Below are positions 13,327-23,917 of a stretch of 64,000 nt of DNA, in pieces. The position numbers and the translations under genes were made by a program. The notes beneath the pieces are model-generated. The model was not told the DNA's origin. It worked only from the letters and a program-made list of their open reading frames with translations, and searched no databases. Within the stretch, counting starts at the first letter, position 1. Each line of letters starts with the position of its first letter. Source of the stretch: DATBQN01 sp963755825 (GTDB lineage Bacteria; Acidobacteriota; Thermoanaerobaculia; Multivoradales; UBA5704); contig CAVWLA010000001.1 in NCBI GenBank assembly GCA_963755825.1, positions 1,302,001-1,366,000 of the forward strand, given 5' to 3'.

Positions 13327-13889
13327 GGCACCACCCGCGCCACCCGCAGCAGCTTCGAGCTGACCTTGAGCGGGGCCCTGTCCACCGCGGCGCGGCCGAT
13401 CTCGAAGCGCACCCGGTTGGCGTCGAGGAAGAAGCTGATCATGCCGCCGTCGGCGAGGAAGCCCTCGCTGTCGCCGACGGTGAGGACGGCGTCGTCGTGC
13501 AGCGCCTCGACGATCTCTTTCTGACGCCCCTTCTCCGAGCGGCTGACGAAGAGGATGTGGCAGTTCTTGAGCTCGACGAGATGGGTACCGCGCTCGATGG
13601 CGATGGGCCGGCCGTCGATCTTCTCGTTGGCGACGAGCTCGTCGAGCAGACGGCCGAAGGGGTCTTCGCCGAGGACGCAGAGGTTGAGCCGCGGCTCGGG
13701 GAAGGCGGCCGCCGGCCACTCGACGAACTTGGCGAAGTTGAACAGGAATGCCGCCTTGAGCCGGTACTCGGCCTCCTTCTCCGGCGGCCGCGAGCCGGGG
13801 GCTGGAGCGGCGAAGGCGGCAGAGTCGGCGAGGAGACCGGCGAGGGCGGCGGCGAGAAGGACGGCGGCGGCGGCCAGCGGCCGCCGCAC
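13323..13889 (-). CDS. YfiR-family (DUF4154) periplasmic protein
   Basis: 188 residues if translation starts at the GTG at 13889, nine bases after the TonB-receptor stop; a TTG at 13910 is an alternative. The chosen start gives a standard signal peptide (MRRPLAAAAVLLAAALAG). The mature part shows the DUF4154 pattern: EYRLKAAFLFNFAKFVEWP, LCVLGEDPFG, CHILFVSRSE, VLTVGDSEGFL and GGMISFFLD. In Pseudomonas, YfiR is a periplasmic repressor that binds the CHASE8 domain of the cyclic-di-GMP synthase YfiN. Here the stop overlaps the start of a CHASE8-like kinase gene, which is therefore the likely partner. Confidence 0.88.
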
Positions 13890-13897
13890 GCCGCGGC

Positions 13898-15835
13898 TCA
13901 GAAGCGGCAAGCGACCCGTCCGAAGAGGCTGCGCGGAACCTCCTGGCGAGCCGGCCCTGGGAAGCCGAACTCGGCGTGGTGCGCATGCAGCAGGTTGCGG
14001 CCGTCGAGCGACAGCTCGAGGCGCGGGACCGGGCGCCAGCCGATCCGCAGGTCGAGCTCCGTGTAGGCGGGGACGATCGGCGACGGCAGCTCGCCAACGT
14101 GGCGGAGGAAGGCGTCGGCCTCGACCTGATGCGGCAGGTCGAGGCTGGCGCGCAGCGACTCCTGATGCGCCGGATCGTCCCCCTCCGCCGTCGCGCCGGT
14201 CGGATCGTGGCTGCCGGGGTCGAGCCGGAAGCGCTCGCGCAGCAGGGTGTAGCTCGCCGTCCAGCGCAGCCAGGGCGCGCTCTGGTAGTTTGCCGACACC
14301 TCGAGCCCGGCGGTCTCGGCTCCGGCCAGGTTGCTGAGCACGAAGGGGAAGCCGCCGGGCGCCCCCGACGTCGGCTCCTGCGTCCGCAGGTGATCGTAGA
14401 CGTCGTAGTAGGTCGCGGTGTCGAACGACAGGCCGGGCGCCGGCTGGATCCGCCAGCCGATCTCGTAGGCGATGACGGCCTCGGAGCGGAAGTCGGGGCT
14501 CCCCTCGACGGTCGTCACCGTGCCGGAGAAGAAGCGCACGTCGGCGTCGATGCGGGTGGGGCTGCGCACGGCGCGCGACACCGCGCCCCAGAGGGTCTCC
14601 GCCGCGCTCGGCGTGAAGGCGAGCCGCACGGTCGGCTGCACCTCGATGCCGGTGTAATCGTTGTGCTCCACCTTGCTGCCGACGGTGAGGCGCAGGCGCT
14701 GCGGGACGAGGGAGACCTCGTCCTGCGCGAAGGCGCTCACCAGGGTCTCGATGGGGCGCGGCGGCAGGAAGGCGACGAGATCGCTGTTGATCACCCGGTC
14801 GCCGCTCGAGCGGTAACCGACTCCCCAGGTCACCTCCTGCCGGGCGCTGGCGAGGAGATGGCGCTGCAGGTCGAGGTCGAAGGTGCGCCGCTGCTCGGCG
14901 AAGAGGCGCGGGATCGACCGGTAGGTGTAGTCGACGTAGGTCTGCAGCTTCCAGTCGCCGCCGTCGCCGGTGCGCCGGGTCCAGCGGCCGAGGAGGTTGG
15001 CGCCGCCGAGCTCGGCGTCGGCGGAGACCGGATCCTCGTAGAAGCCCGAATAGAGATCGCCCTGCAGGGTGTAGCGGTCGGCCCCGGCGCCGGAATCCAC
15101 CCGGAAGCCGCCCTGGCCGCGCTCGATGCTGTCGTGCGCGCTGGCACCGTTGGAGAAGACCAAGGGGGCGGTCTCGCTGCGCCGGATATAGGCTCGATAG
15201 GCGGTGCCGCCAGCGGTCGTCGTGCCATAGCGGATCCCCGCGGCGGCGCCCTCCCCTTCCCCGCCGACGGCGAAGACGCGCCCGCCCTGGGTGTGGGCGG
15301 CGTCCTTGGTGATGATGTTGATCACGCCGTTGACGGCGTTGGCTCCCCACAGCGCCGCCCCCGGCCCGCGGATGACCTCGATGCGGTCGACATCGGCGAG
15401 GACGACGTCCTGCACGTCCCAGAAGACGCCCGAGAAGAGCGGCGTGTAGATGCTCCGCCCGTCGATCAGCACCTGCAGCTTGTTGGCGGTGGTGATGTTG
15501 AAGCCGCGGGCGCTGATCGCCCAGGTGTGGCCGTCGGCCCGCGCCACCTCGAGGCCGGGCGCCAGCCGCAGCGCCTCGGGCAGGGTGGTGACGCCGGAGC
15601 GGCGGATGTCCTCCGAGGTGATGACGGTGATCGCCGCGGCGGCGGTCGACAGCGGCTCGCTGCGCTTGGAGACCGAGGTGACGTCGATCTCCATGAGCTG
15701 CTCGACGGAGAGCCGCTTGAGGCTGGACGGATCGAGCGCCTGCTCGTTGGCTGTCTGCGCCACGGCGCCGACCGTGCCGGCGGCGGCGAGCGCCAGGCAG
15801 AGCAGCGGGCGGACCACCAGCGCCGAAAGCTTCAT
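13898..15835 (-). CDS. TonB-dependent outer-membrane receptor
   Basis: 645 residues starting at MKLSALVV, with GGGG-type ribosome-binding sequence and a signal peptide ending near AVAQ. The N-terminal stretch SLKRLSVEQLMEIDVTSV precedes a plug domain (about 60-170) with ITVITSEDIRRSG, LQVLIDGRSIYTPLFSG and VIRGPGAALWGANAVNGVI. The rest forms a beta-barrel ending in Phe (GRVACRF), as is usual for outer-membrane insertion. It heads a five-gene operon with a YfiR-like protein and kinases, so it may act as a ligand sensor or transducer rather than only a nutrient importer. The ligand cannot be told from sequence. Confidence 0.9.
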   Translation of the reverse strand: MKLSALVVRPLLCLALAAAGTVGAVAQTANEQALDPSSLKRLSVEQLMEIDVTSVSKRSEPLSTAAAAITVITSEDIRRSGVTTLPEALRLAPGLEVARADGHTWAISARGFNITTANKLQVLIDGRSIYTPLFSGVFWDVQDVVLADVDRIEVIRGPGAALWGANAVNGVINIITKDAAHTQGGRVFAVGGEGEGAAAGIRYGTTTAGGTAYRAYIRRSETAPLVFSNGASAHDSIERGQGGFRVDSGAGADRYTLQGDLYSGFYEDPVSADAELGGANLLGRWTRRTGDGGDWKLQTYVDYTYRSIPRLFAEQRRTFDLDLQRHLLASARQEVTWGVGYRSSGDRVINSDLVAFLPPRPIETLVSAFAQDEVSLVPQRLRLTVGSKVEHNDYTGIEVQPTVRLAFTPSAAETLWGAVSRAVRSPTRIDADVRFFSGTVTTVEGSPDFRSEAVIAYEIGWRIQPAPGLSFDTATYYDVYDHLRTQEPTSGAPGGFPFVLSNLAGAETAGLEVSANYQSAPWLRWTASYTLLRERFRLDPGSHDPTGATAEGDDPAHQESLRASLDLPHQVEADAFLRHVGELPSPIVPAYTELDLRIGWRPVPRLELSLDGRNLLHAHHAEFGFPGPARQEVPRSLFGRVACRF

Positions 15836-16012
15836 CTCATCCCCTGACCGAAGCAGACCCTGAGCGTCAAAATCCGCCGATTCGAGCTCGCCCGGAGCTC
15901 GGCGTCTCGGCCCTAAACACTTGATGGGACACGGTCTACGACTGCATGGCGGGGGCACTTTACCACGGCTCTCGGACGGCGCATCACGGCCTGCCCGGGG
16001 TGCCCGGAGGGG

Positions 16013-16043
16013 CTCTCCTCCGCGGTCCGGCCGCGGAGGAGAG
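16013..16043. other. Perfect 13-bp hairpin between the TonB receptor and efflux operons
   Basis: Arms 16013-16025 and 16031-16043 are perfect inverted complements with a 5-base loop. It lies 33 bp past the stop of the outer-membrane factor gene. No T-run follows it in the direction of transcription (a T-rich run precedes it instead), so it is not a canonical intrinsic terminator, but it could stop RNA decay or help termination. Confidence 0.45.
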
Positions 16044-16075
16044 AGTAAAAAGGAGGTCCGGCCGCAGCTCGGCCA

Positions 16076-17608
16076 CTAGCGCGTCACGAGAGACGCCGCC
16101 GAGGGCAGCTGCGAGGCATTCCATCCGCCGCCGAGCGCCTTCACCAGATTGACGCTGGCGGTCATGCGGCGGGTGAGGATGTCGACCCCGGTGCGCTCGT
16201 TGGAGAGCGCCGCCTGCTCGGCGGTGACCACCTCGAGAAAGGTGGTAATGCCGCCCTCGTAGCGGTTCCTGGCGAGGTCGAGCGAGCGCTCGGCCGCGGC
16301 GATGGCGGCGGCCTGCTCCTTGGTCTCCTGGTCGAGGATGCGGAGCATGGCGAGATTGTCCTCGACGTTCTGGAACGCCGTCAGCACGTTCTCGCGATAG
16401 GCCGCGACGGAGGCGTCGTAGGAGGCCATCGCTTCCTCGGTCATGCCGCGCCGCCGGCCGCCGTCGAAGAGGGTCTCGGCGATCGCCGGGCCGATCGACC
16501 AGAAGCGGCTGGGGAGCGAGAACAGCTTGCCGAGCGTCGTGCTCTCGAAGCCGCCCGAGGCGGAGAGCGAGAGGCTGGGGAAATAGGCCGCGCGGGCGAC
16601 ACCGATCTGGGCGTTCGCCGAGGCCACCCGGCGCTCGGCGGCGGCGACGTCCGGCCGCCGCTCGAGGAGCTCCGAGGGGAGCGCCACCGGCACCGCCGGC
16701 GGTTGTACGCCGATGGGCGCCATCGCGATGGTGAGCTCGGAGGGCGGCTTGCCGACGAGGATCGCGATGGCGTGCTCGAGCTGGGCGCGCGACGCGGCGA
16801 GGTCGGTCGCCTGGGCGCGCGTGGTGTCGAGCTGGGTTTCGGCCTGCGCCACGTCGACGCCGGAGACGACCCCCTGGTTGTGCCGGTTGACGGTGAGCTG
16901 GAGCGCCTTGTCGAAGGCGTCGGTCGCCGCGGTGAGAAGCTGGATCTGCTGATCGGTGCCGTGGAGCTGGAAGTAGTCGACGGCGAGCTCGGCCTGCAGC
17001 GAGAGGCGCATGGTCTCGACGTCGGCGGCGCTCGCCTGGGCGTTCTCGATGCCGGCCTCGACCTGGCGGCGGACGCTGCCGAAGAGGTCGAACTGGTAGG
17101 AGAGATCGACCGGCACCTGGTAGACCGTGGCGTCGCCGGCGGCGACCGAGCCGGTCGCCGAGCCCGGCACGACGACGCTGCCGCGGTTCGCCGACGAATG
17201 CGTGCGGGTGACGCCGGCGGAGACGCCCACCGTCGGGAAGTAGCCGGAGCGCGCCACGACGACCGCCGCGCGGGCGCCGCGGAACTGTGCCTCGGCCTGG
17301 GCCAGCGTCTGGTTGGAGACGGACACCTGCTCTTCGAGGGCATTCAGATTGGGATCGCCGAAGAGCTCCCACCACTTCCCCTTGAGGACGTCGTCCTTCG
17401 GCGCCGCCGGACGGAAGGCATTCGCCTCGGCGCTGGTGCCCGCCGGCGGCAGCTCCTTGAATGCCGGTGGCACCGGCGACGACGGAACCTTATAGATCGG
17501 CCCGACGACGCACGCCTGCGCCAGGACCGCGACCAAAGCCGGCAACGCCAGCACTGCGAAGCCCGACCTCGCGGGCCCCCTGGGGGCCCCCTCCCATCTG
17601 CTCTGCAT
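16076..17608 (-). CDS. Outer-membrane efflux lipoprotein, NodT family
   Basis: 510 residues. The N-terminus has a hydrophobic stretch ending AQAC then VVGPIYKVP, fitting a lipoprotein signal as in NodT/OprM factors, though the lipobox is loose. Two OEP (TolC-like) repeats follow, rich in Ala/Leu/Gln coiled coil, with typical AQAETQLDTTRAQ and RRPDVAAAERRVASANAQIG. OprM-type trimers form the outer-membrane channel of RND pumps. It is the last gene of the efflux operon, 54 bp after the second pump gene, and supplies its exit duct. Unlike the three genes before it, its frame is intact. Confidence 0.92.
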   Translation of the reverse strand: MQSRWEGAPRGPARSGFAVLALPALVAVLAQACVVGPIYKVPSSPVPPAFKELPPAGTSAEANAFRPAAPKDDVLKGKWWELFGDPNLNALEEQVSVSNQTLAQAEAQFRGARAAVVVARSGYFPTVGVSAGVTRTHSSANRGSVVVPGSATGSVAAGDATVYQVPVDLSYQFDLFGSVRRQVEAGIENAQASAADVETMRLSLQAELAVDYFQLHGTDQQIQLLTAATDAFDKALQLTVNRHNQGVVSGVDVAQAETQLDTTRAQATDLAASRAQLEHAIAILVGKPPSELTIAMAPIGVQPPAVPVALPSELLERRPDVAAAERRVASANAQIGVARAAYFPSLSLSASGGFESTTLGKLFSLPSRFWSIGPAIAETLFDGGRRRGMTEEAMASYDASVAAYRENVLTAFQNVEDNLAMLRILDQETKEQAAAIAAAERSLDLARNRYEGGITTFLEVVTAEQAALSNERTGVDILTRRMTASVNLVKALGGGWNASQLPSAASLVTR

Positions 17609-17662
17609 CAGCGCGTTCTCCGTAAGCGGCGCCCGGCACCTGGCCGCCGGGCGAGCGTGATC

Positions 17663-20600
17663 CTAGGTTTCAGCAACCGTCGGCGCGACCCGCGGGCTGC
17701 GGCTCTTGCGGCTGCTGTGCACGCGCTCCCACCACAGGCGCATGCGGTCGAGATAGAGATAGACGACCGGCGTGGTGTAGAGGGTCAGGGCCTGGCTGAA
17801 CAGCAGGCCGCCGACGATGGCGATGCCCAGCGGGCGGCGCAGCTCGGCGCCGGTGCCGGTGCCGATGGCGAGCGGCAGACCGCCCAGCATCGCCGCCATC
17901 GTCGTCATGGTGATCGGCCGGAAGCGCAGCAGGCAGGCCTGGTAGATCGCCTCCTCCGGCGCCTTCTTCTCGTTGCGCTCGGCGTCGAGCGCGAAATCGA
18001 TCATCAGGATGGCGTTCTTCTTGACGATGCCGATGAGGAGGATGATGCCGATGAGCGCGATCACCGACAGCTCGGTGTGGAAGAGGAGGAGCGCGAGCAG
18101 CGCCCCGACGCCGGCAGACGGCAGGGTCGAGAGGATGGTGATCGGGTGGATCAGGCTCTCGTAGAGCACCCCGAGCACGATGTAGACGGCGAGGAGCGCC
18201 GCGAGGATGAGCAGCGGCTCGCTGGCGAGCGAGGCCTGGAAGGCCTGCGCCGTGCCCTGGAAGCTGCCGCGGATGCTCGCCGGCAGGCCGATGGCATCCT
18301 CGGCGCGGTTGACCGCGTTGACCGCGTCGCCCAGGGCCACTCCCGGCGGCAGGTTGAAGGAGATCGTCACCGCCGGGAACTGGCCCTGGTGGTTGACGGT
18401 GAGCGGCGTCGAGGAGCTCTGGTAGTGGGTGAAGGCGGAGAGCGGCACCAGGTGGCCGTCGTTGGTCCGCACCTGCACGTAGCGCAGACCGTCCGGGTTC
18501 TGCAGGAACTGCGGCTCCACCTCGAGGATGACGTGGTACTGGTTGAGCGCCTGATACATGGTCGACACCGGCCGCTGGCCGAAGGCGTCGTAGAGCGTGT
18601 CATCGATCACCTGCGGCGTGATGCCGAGCCGGCCGGCGGTGAGGCGGTCGATCACCAGCGAAGCCTCGAGGCCTTTGTTCTGCTGGTCGGTGTTGACGTC
18701 GACGAGCTGCGGCACCTTGCGCAGCGTCTGCAGCACCTTCGGCGCCCAGTCGAGGAGCTCTTTGGAGTCGTCGCCCTGGAGGGTGTACTGATACTGCGCC
18801 TGGCTGGCGTGGCCGCCGACCCGGATGTCCTGCACCGGCTGCAGGAAGAGCGACGCCCCCACCACCTTCGCCAGCTTGGGGCGCAGGCGGCCGATGATCT
18901 GATCGGCCGAGACGTGGCCGCCGCGCTGGTCGAGATCCTTGAGTGTGACGAACATGCGCCCCGAGTTGTTGCCGGAGGTGTAGGCCGAGACCGCCGCTAT
19001 GGCGGGGTCCTTCTGCACGATGGCGGCGAGCCGCTTCAGCCGGACCTGCATCGCCTGGAAGGAGCTCGCCTGGTCGCCCTGCACGGCGCCGGTCATGCGC
19101 CCGGTGTCCTGCTGCGGGAAGAAGCCCTTGGGCACGATGACGTAGAGGTAGACGCTGGCGGCCATGGTCAGGATGGTCACCAGGAGGGTCAGCCCCTGAT
19201 GGCGCAGCACCCAGCTGAGCGACCGCTCGTAGCCGTGGAGGATGGCGTCGAACCCCCGCTCGCTCGCCTGGTAGAGCCGGCCGTGCTTCTCCTCGCCGTG
19301 CGGCTTGAGCAGCTTGGCGCACATCATCGGCGTCGTGGTGAGCGAGATGAACAGCGAGACGACGATGGCGATCGAGAGGGTCACCGCGAACTCGCGGAAA
19401 AGCCGGCCGACGATGCCGCCCATCAGCAGGATGGGGATGAAGACGGCGATCAGCGACAGGCTGATCGAGACGACGGTGAAGCCGATCTCCGCCGCCCCCT
19501 TGAGCGCCGCCTCGAAGGGCGCCATCCCCTGCTCGAGGTGGCGCGTGATGTTCTCGATGACGACGATGGCATCGTCGACGACGAAGCCGGTGGCGATGGT
19601 GAGCGCCATCAGCGAGAGGTTGTCGATGCTGTACCCGAGCAGGTACATGACGCCGAAGGTGCCGACGAGCGACACCGGCACCGCGACACTGGGGATGAGC
19701 GTCGAGCGCACGCTGCGCAGGAAGAGGAAGACCACCAGGATGACGAGGGCGATCGAGATCAGCAGGGTGATCTCGACGTCCTTGACCGAGGCGCGGATGG
19801 TGCGCGTGGCGTCCATCACCACCGCGAGATCGATCGCCGGCGGGATCGACGCCTGGAGCTGCGGCATCAGCTCGCGGATGCGGTCGACGGTGGCGATGAT
19901 GTTCGCCCCGGGCTGGCGGAAGACGACGAGGGTGATCGCCGCCTTGCCGTTGGTGAGCCCGCCGGTGCGGATATCCTCGACCGAGTCGGTGACCTGGGCG
20001 ATGTCGCCCAGGCGCACGGCGGCGCCGTTCCGGTAGGAGACGACGAGCGGCTTGTACTCCGCCGAGGAGAGCAGCTGGTCGGTGGTGGTCAGCGTCCACG
20101 ACGAGCCGGGGGTCGCCAGCTCGCCCTTCGGCCGGTTGGCGTTGGCGGCGCCGAGCGCCGTGCGGACGTCCTCGAGCGACAGCCCGTAGTCGTTGAGCAG
20201 GGTCGGGTTGACGTCCACCCGCACCGCCGGCAGCGCGCCGCCGCCGACGAATACCTGTCCGACGCCCTCGATCTGCGCCATCTTCTGCTGCAGGATCGAC
20301 GAGGCGATGTCGTACATCCGCGCCCGCTCGTAGATATCGGAGGTGAGCGACAGCAGCATGATCGGCGCGTCGGCCGGGTTGACCTTGCGGTACGAGGGGT
20401 TGTTGGGCAGGTTCGCCGGCAGCTGGCCGCGCGCCGCGTTGATCGCCGCCTGGACGTCGCGCGCCGCGGCGTCGATGTTGCGGTCGAGGTCGAACTGCAG
20501 CACGACCTGCGGTGGAGCCGAGCGACGTCGAGGAGGTCATCTCGGTGATGCCGGCGATGCGCCCGAACTGCCGCTCGAGCGGCGTCGCCACCGACGAGGC

Positions 20601-20778
20601 CATGGTGTCCGGGACTGGCCCCCGGCAGGCCCGCCTGCACCTGGATGGTGGGGAACTCGACCTGCGGCAGCGGCGACACCGGCAGCAGCTTGTAGGCGAT
20701 GCCGCCGGCGAGCGCCACCGCGACGGTCAGCAGCGTCGTCGCGATCGGCCGGTGGATGAAGGGCGACGAGATGCTCAT
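17663..20778 (-). CDS. mdtC: RND efflux permease, MdtC-like; frame broken by two 1-base insertions
   Basis: The full protein would be 1037 residues, the family length. The N-terminus MSISSPFIHRPIATTLL starts at 20778, its ATG overlapping the previous pump's stop. Near 20614 an extra base shifts the frame after PGASP, and near 20508 another extra base shifts it after LGSTA; from there one open frame runs to 17663. Restoring both gives GASPDTMASSVATPLERQF and STAVVLQFDLDRN. RND landmarks are present: two large periplasmic domains, twelve helices and TGFVVDDAIVVIENITRH with the helix-4 Asp pair. Protein residues stay conserved on both sides of each shift, so sequence error is likelier than decay. 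It follows an MdtB-like gene, as in mdtABC, where both pumps form one complex. Confidence 0.85.
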
Positions 20779-23700
20779 CCGCCGTGCGCCCCCTGCGGCT
20801 GGGCGTCCGGCGACACCAGCTGCGGCGCGCGGGCCTCGGCCCGCCGCGTCAGCCGCCGCGCCAGCTGATCGAAGGAGAGATAGATGACCGGCGTCGTGTA
20901 GAGCGTCAGCAGCTGGCTGAAGATCAGGCCGCCGATGATGGCGATGCCGAGCGGCCGGCGCAGCTCGGAGCCGGTCGCCGATGCCGAGGGCGAGCGGCAC
21001 GCCGCCGAGCAGCGCCGCCATCGTCGTCATCATGATCGGCCGGAAGCGCAGCAGCGCCGCCTGGTAGATGGCGTCGTCCGGCGCCTTGCCGCCATTGCGC
21101 TCGGCCTCGAGCGCGAAGTCGATCATCATGATGGCGTTCTTCTCGACGATGCCGATCAGCAGGATGATGCCGATGAGCGCGATGACGCTGAAATCGGTGC
21201 GGCAGAGCATCAGGGCGAGGAGCGCGCCGACGCCGGCCGAGGGCAGGGTCGAGAGGATCGTGATCGGGTGGATGTAGCTCTCGTAGAGCACGCCCAGGAC
21301 GATGTAGACGGTGACCAGCGCGGCGAGAATGAGCAGCGGCTCGTTGGCGAGCGAGGCGTGGAAGGCCTGCGCCGTGCCCTGGAAGCTCGCCTGGATGCTC
21401 GCCGGCAGGCCGAGATCCTTCTGCGCCTGATCGATCGCCTTGACCGCGTCGCCCAGCGACGCTCCCGGCGCCAGGTTGAACGAGATCGTCACCACCGGGA
21501 ACTGCCCCTGGTGGTTGACCGCGAGCGGCGCCGTCGTCGTCTCGATCTGGGTGAAGGCGCTGAGCGGCACCGAGCCGCCGGTGGTCGAGCGCAGGAAGAG
21601 CTCGTTGAGGTCGGCCGGCCCCTTCTGGAAGGCCGGCTTGTTCTCGAGCACCACGCGGTACTGGTTGAGCTGCGTGAACATGGTCGAGATCTGGCGCTGG
21701 CCGAAGGCGTCGTAGAGCGTGTCGTCGAGCATCTGCGGCGTGATGCCCAGGCGCGAGGCGGTGTTGCGGTCGATGCACCAGGTGGGCCTGGAGACCGGCG
21801 TTCTGCTGATCGCTGGCCACGTCGCGGAGATCGGCAGCGCCTGCAGCTTGGTCACCAGCCTGCGGCACCCACTGGGCGAGCTCGCCGGCGTCGGGGTCCT
21901 CGAGGCTGTACTGGAACTGCGTCGCGGCTGACGCGGTCCTCGACCGACAGGTCCTGCACCGGCTGCATGAAGAGCGTGATGCCCTCGACCCCTTCGCCAG
22001 CTTCGGCTGCAGGCGCCGGATGATGTCGGAGGCGCTGCCGTCGCGCTCGTCGAGCGGCTTCAGGTTGATCTGGATGCGGCCGCTGTTGAGCGTCGGTGTT
22101 GGTGCCGTCGACGCCGATGAAGGACGACAGGCTCTCGACCGCCGGATCGTTGAGGATCGCCTTCGCCAGCTCCTGCTGCTGCCCGCCATCGCGGGGAACG
22201 AGATGGTCTGCGGCGCCTCGGAGACGCCCAGGATGACGCCGGTGTCCTGCACCGGAAAGAAGCCCTTGGGGATCAGCAGGTAGAGGACGACGGTCGCCAC
22301 CAGCGTCGCGACGGCGACGACCAGGGTGAGCGTGCTGATGCTCGAGCACGACAGTCAGCGTGCGGCCGTAGAAGGCGATGATGCGCTGGAAGACGCGCTC
22401 CGAGGCGCGGTAGAAGCGCCCCTGGTCCTCCTCTTCGGTGTGGTGCAGGAGCCGGGCGCACATCATCGGCGTCAGCGTCAGCGACACCACCGCCGAGACC
22501 AGGATGGTGACGCTCAGCGTGACGGCGAACTCGCGGAACAGCCGGCCGACGATGTCGCCCATGAAGAGCAGCGGGATCAGCACGGCGATCAGCGACACGG
22601 TCAGCGAGAGGATGGTGAAGCCGATCTGCTCCGAGCCCTTGAGCGCCGCCTCGAGCGGCTTCTCGCCCTCTTCGATGTAGCGCATGATGTTCTCGATCAT
22701 CACGATGGCGTCGTCGACGACGAAGCCGGTCGAGATGGTCAGCGCCATCAGCGTGAGGTTGTTGAGGCTGTAGCCGAGCAGGTACATCACGCCGAAGGTG
22801 CCGACGAGCGACAGCGGCACCGCGATGCTGGGGATGACCGTCGCCGCCAGCGTGCGCAGGAAGAGGAAGATGACCAGCACGACGAGGGCGATGGTCAGCA
22901 TCAGCTCGAACTCGACGTCGTGCACCGAGGCGCGGATGGTCGTCGTGCGGTCGGTCAGGATCGCCATCTGGACGGTCGGCGGCAGCGAGGCGCGGAGCTG
23001 CGGCAGCAGCGCCTTGATGCGGTCGACGACGTCGATGATGTTGGCGCCCGGCTGGCGCTGGATGTTGAGGATGACCGCCGGCGTGGCGTTCATCCACGCC
23101 GCCTGCTGGACGTTCTCGGCGTCGTCGATCACCCTCGCGACGTCCGACAGGTGGACCGGCGCGCCGTTCTGGTAGGCGATGACGAGCGGCCGGTACTGGT
23201 CGGTGGTGAGCAGCTGGTCGTTGGCGCCGATGGTGTAGGACTGCAGGCTGCCGTCGAAGTTGCCCTTCGCCTGGTTGACGTTCGACGCCGCGACGGCGGC
23301 GCGCACGTCCTCCAGGGTCAGGCCGTAGGCGGAGAGCGCCGTGGGGTTGGCCTGGATGCGGACCGCCGGCTTCTGGCCGCCGCTGATGCTGACACCAGGC
23401 CGACGCCCGGCAGCTGCGAGATCTTCTGCGCGAGGCGGGTGTCGGCGAGATCCTCGACCTGCGACAGCGGCAGCGTCTTCGAGGTCAGGGCGAGCGTGAG
23501 GATCGGCGCGTCGGCGGGGTTGGTCTTGCTGTAGATCGGCGGGTTCGGCAGGTCGCGCGGCAGGTAGGTGCCGGCGGCGTTGATCGCCGCCTGGACCTCC
23601 TGTTCGGCGACGTCGATGTTCAGATCGAGGACGAACTGCAGCGTGATGACCGAGCTGCCCTCGGAGCTGGTCGAGGTCATCTGGTTGAGGCCGGGCACCT

Positions 23701-23917
23701 GGCCGAACTGGCGCTCGAGCGGCGCGGTGACCGCCGAGGCCATGACGTCCGGGCTGGCGCCGGGATAGAAGGTGATGACCTGGATCGTCGGGTAGTCGAC
23801 CTCGGGCAGCGCCGAGACCGGCAGCTGCCGGTAGGCGACGAGGCCGGCGAGCAGCAGGCCCGCCATCAGCAGCGAGGTGGCGATCGGCCGCAGGATGAAC
23901 GGCCGCGACGGGCTCAC
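20775..23917 (-). CDS. mdtB: RND efflux permease, MdtB-like; frame broken by about ten indels
   Basis: Starts with GTG at 23917 (MSPSRPFILRPIATSLL), overlapping the adaptor stop (GTGA), and would end at 20775 with about 1045 residues. Frame shifts are needed near 23392 (plus 2 or minus 1), 22335 (+1), 22184 (-1), 22094 (+1), 21990 (-1), 21923 (+1), 21859 (+1), 21831 (-1), 21775 (+1) and 20976 (+1). With these, the protein follows the MdtB pattern from my knowledge of the family: GVGLVSISGGQKPAVRI, TGFVVDDAIVMIENIM, GFFPVQDTG, VSRTQFQYSLEDP and VEKNAIMMIDFA. Eight shifts fall within 570 bp without in-frame decay of residues, which suggests poor local sequence quality. As given, it cannot make a working protein. 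Confidence 0.8.

Noticed and set aside
16013..16043. Intrinsic terminator for the efflux operon
   Set aside because: The stem is perfect, but no U-run follows in the transcribed direction; kept only as a hairpin.
16703..20548. Very long plus-strand open frame (1281 codons) opposite the efflux genes
   Set aside because: Its Arg/Gly/Asp/His-rich composition mirrors the coding strand below it, no domain is visible, and similar giant antisense frames occur at 36379-40866 and 46859-51073. Shadow frames of high-GC coding DNA.
20775..23917. Several separate short genes instead of one pump gene
   Set aside because: Each open piece continues the same MdtB-like protein in order across small indels, so one disrupted gene explains them all.
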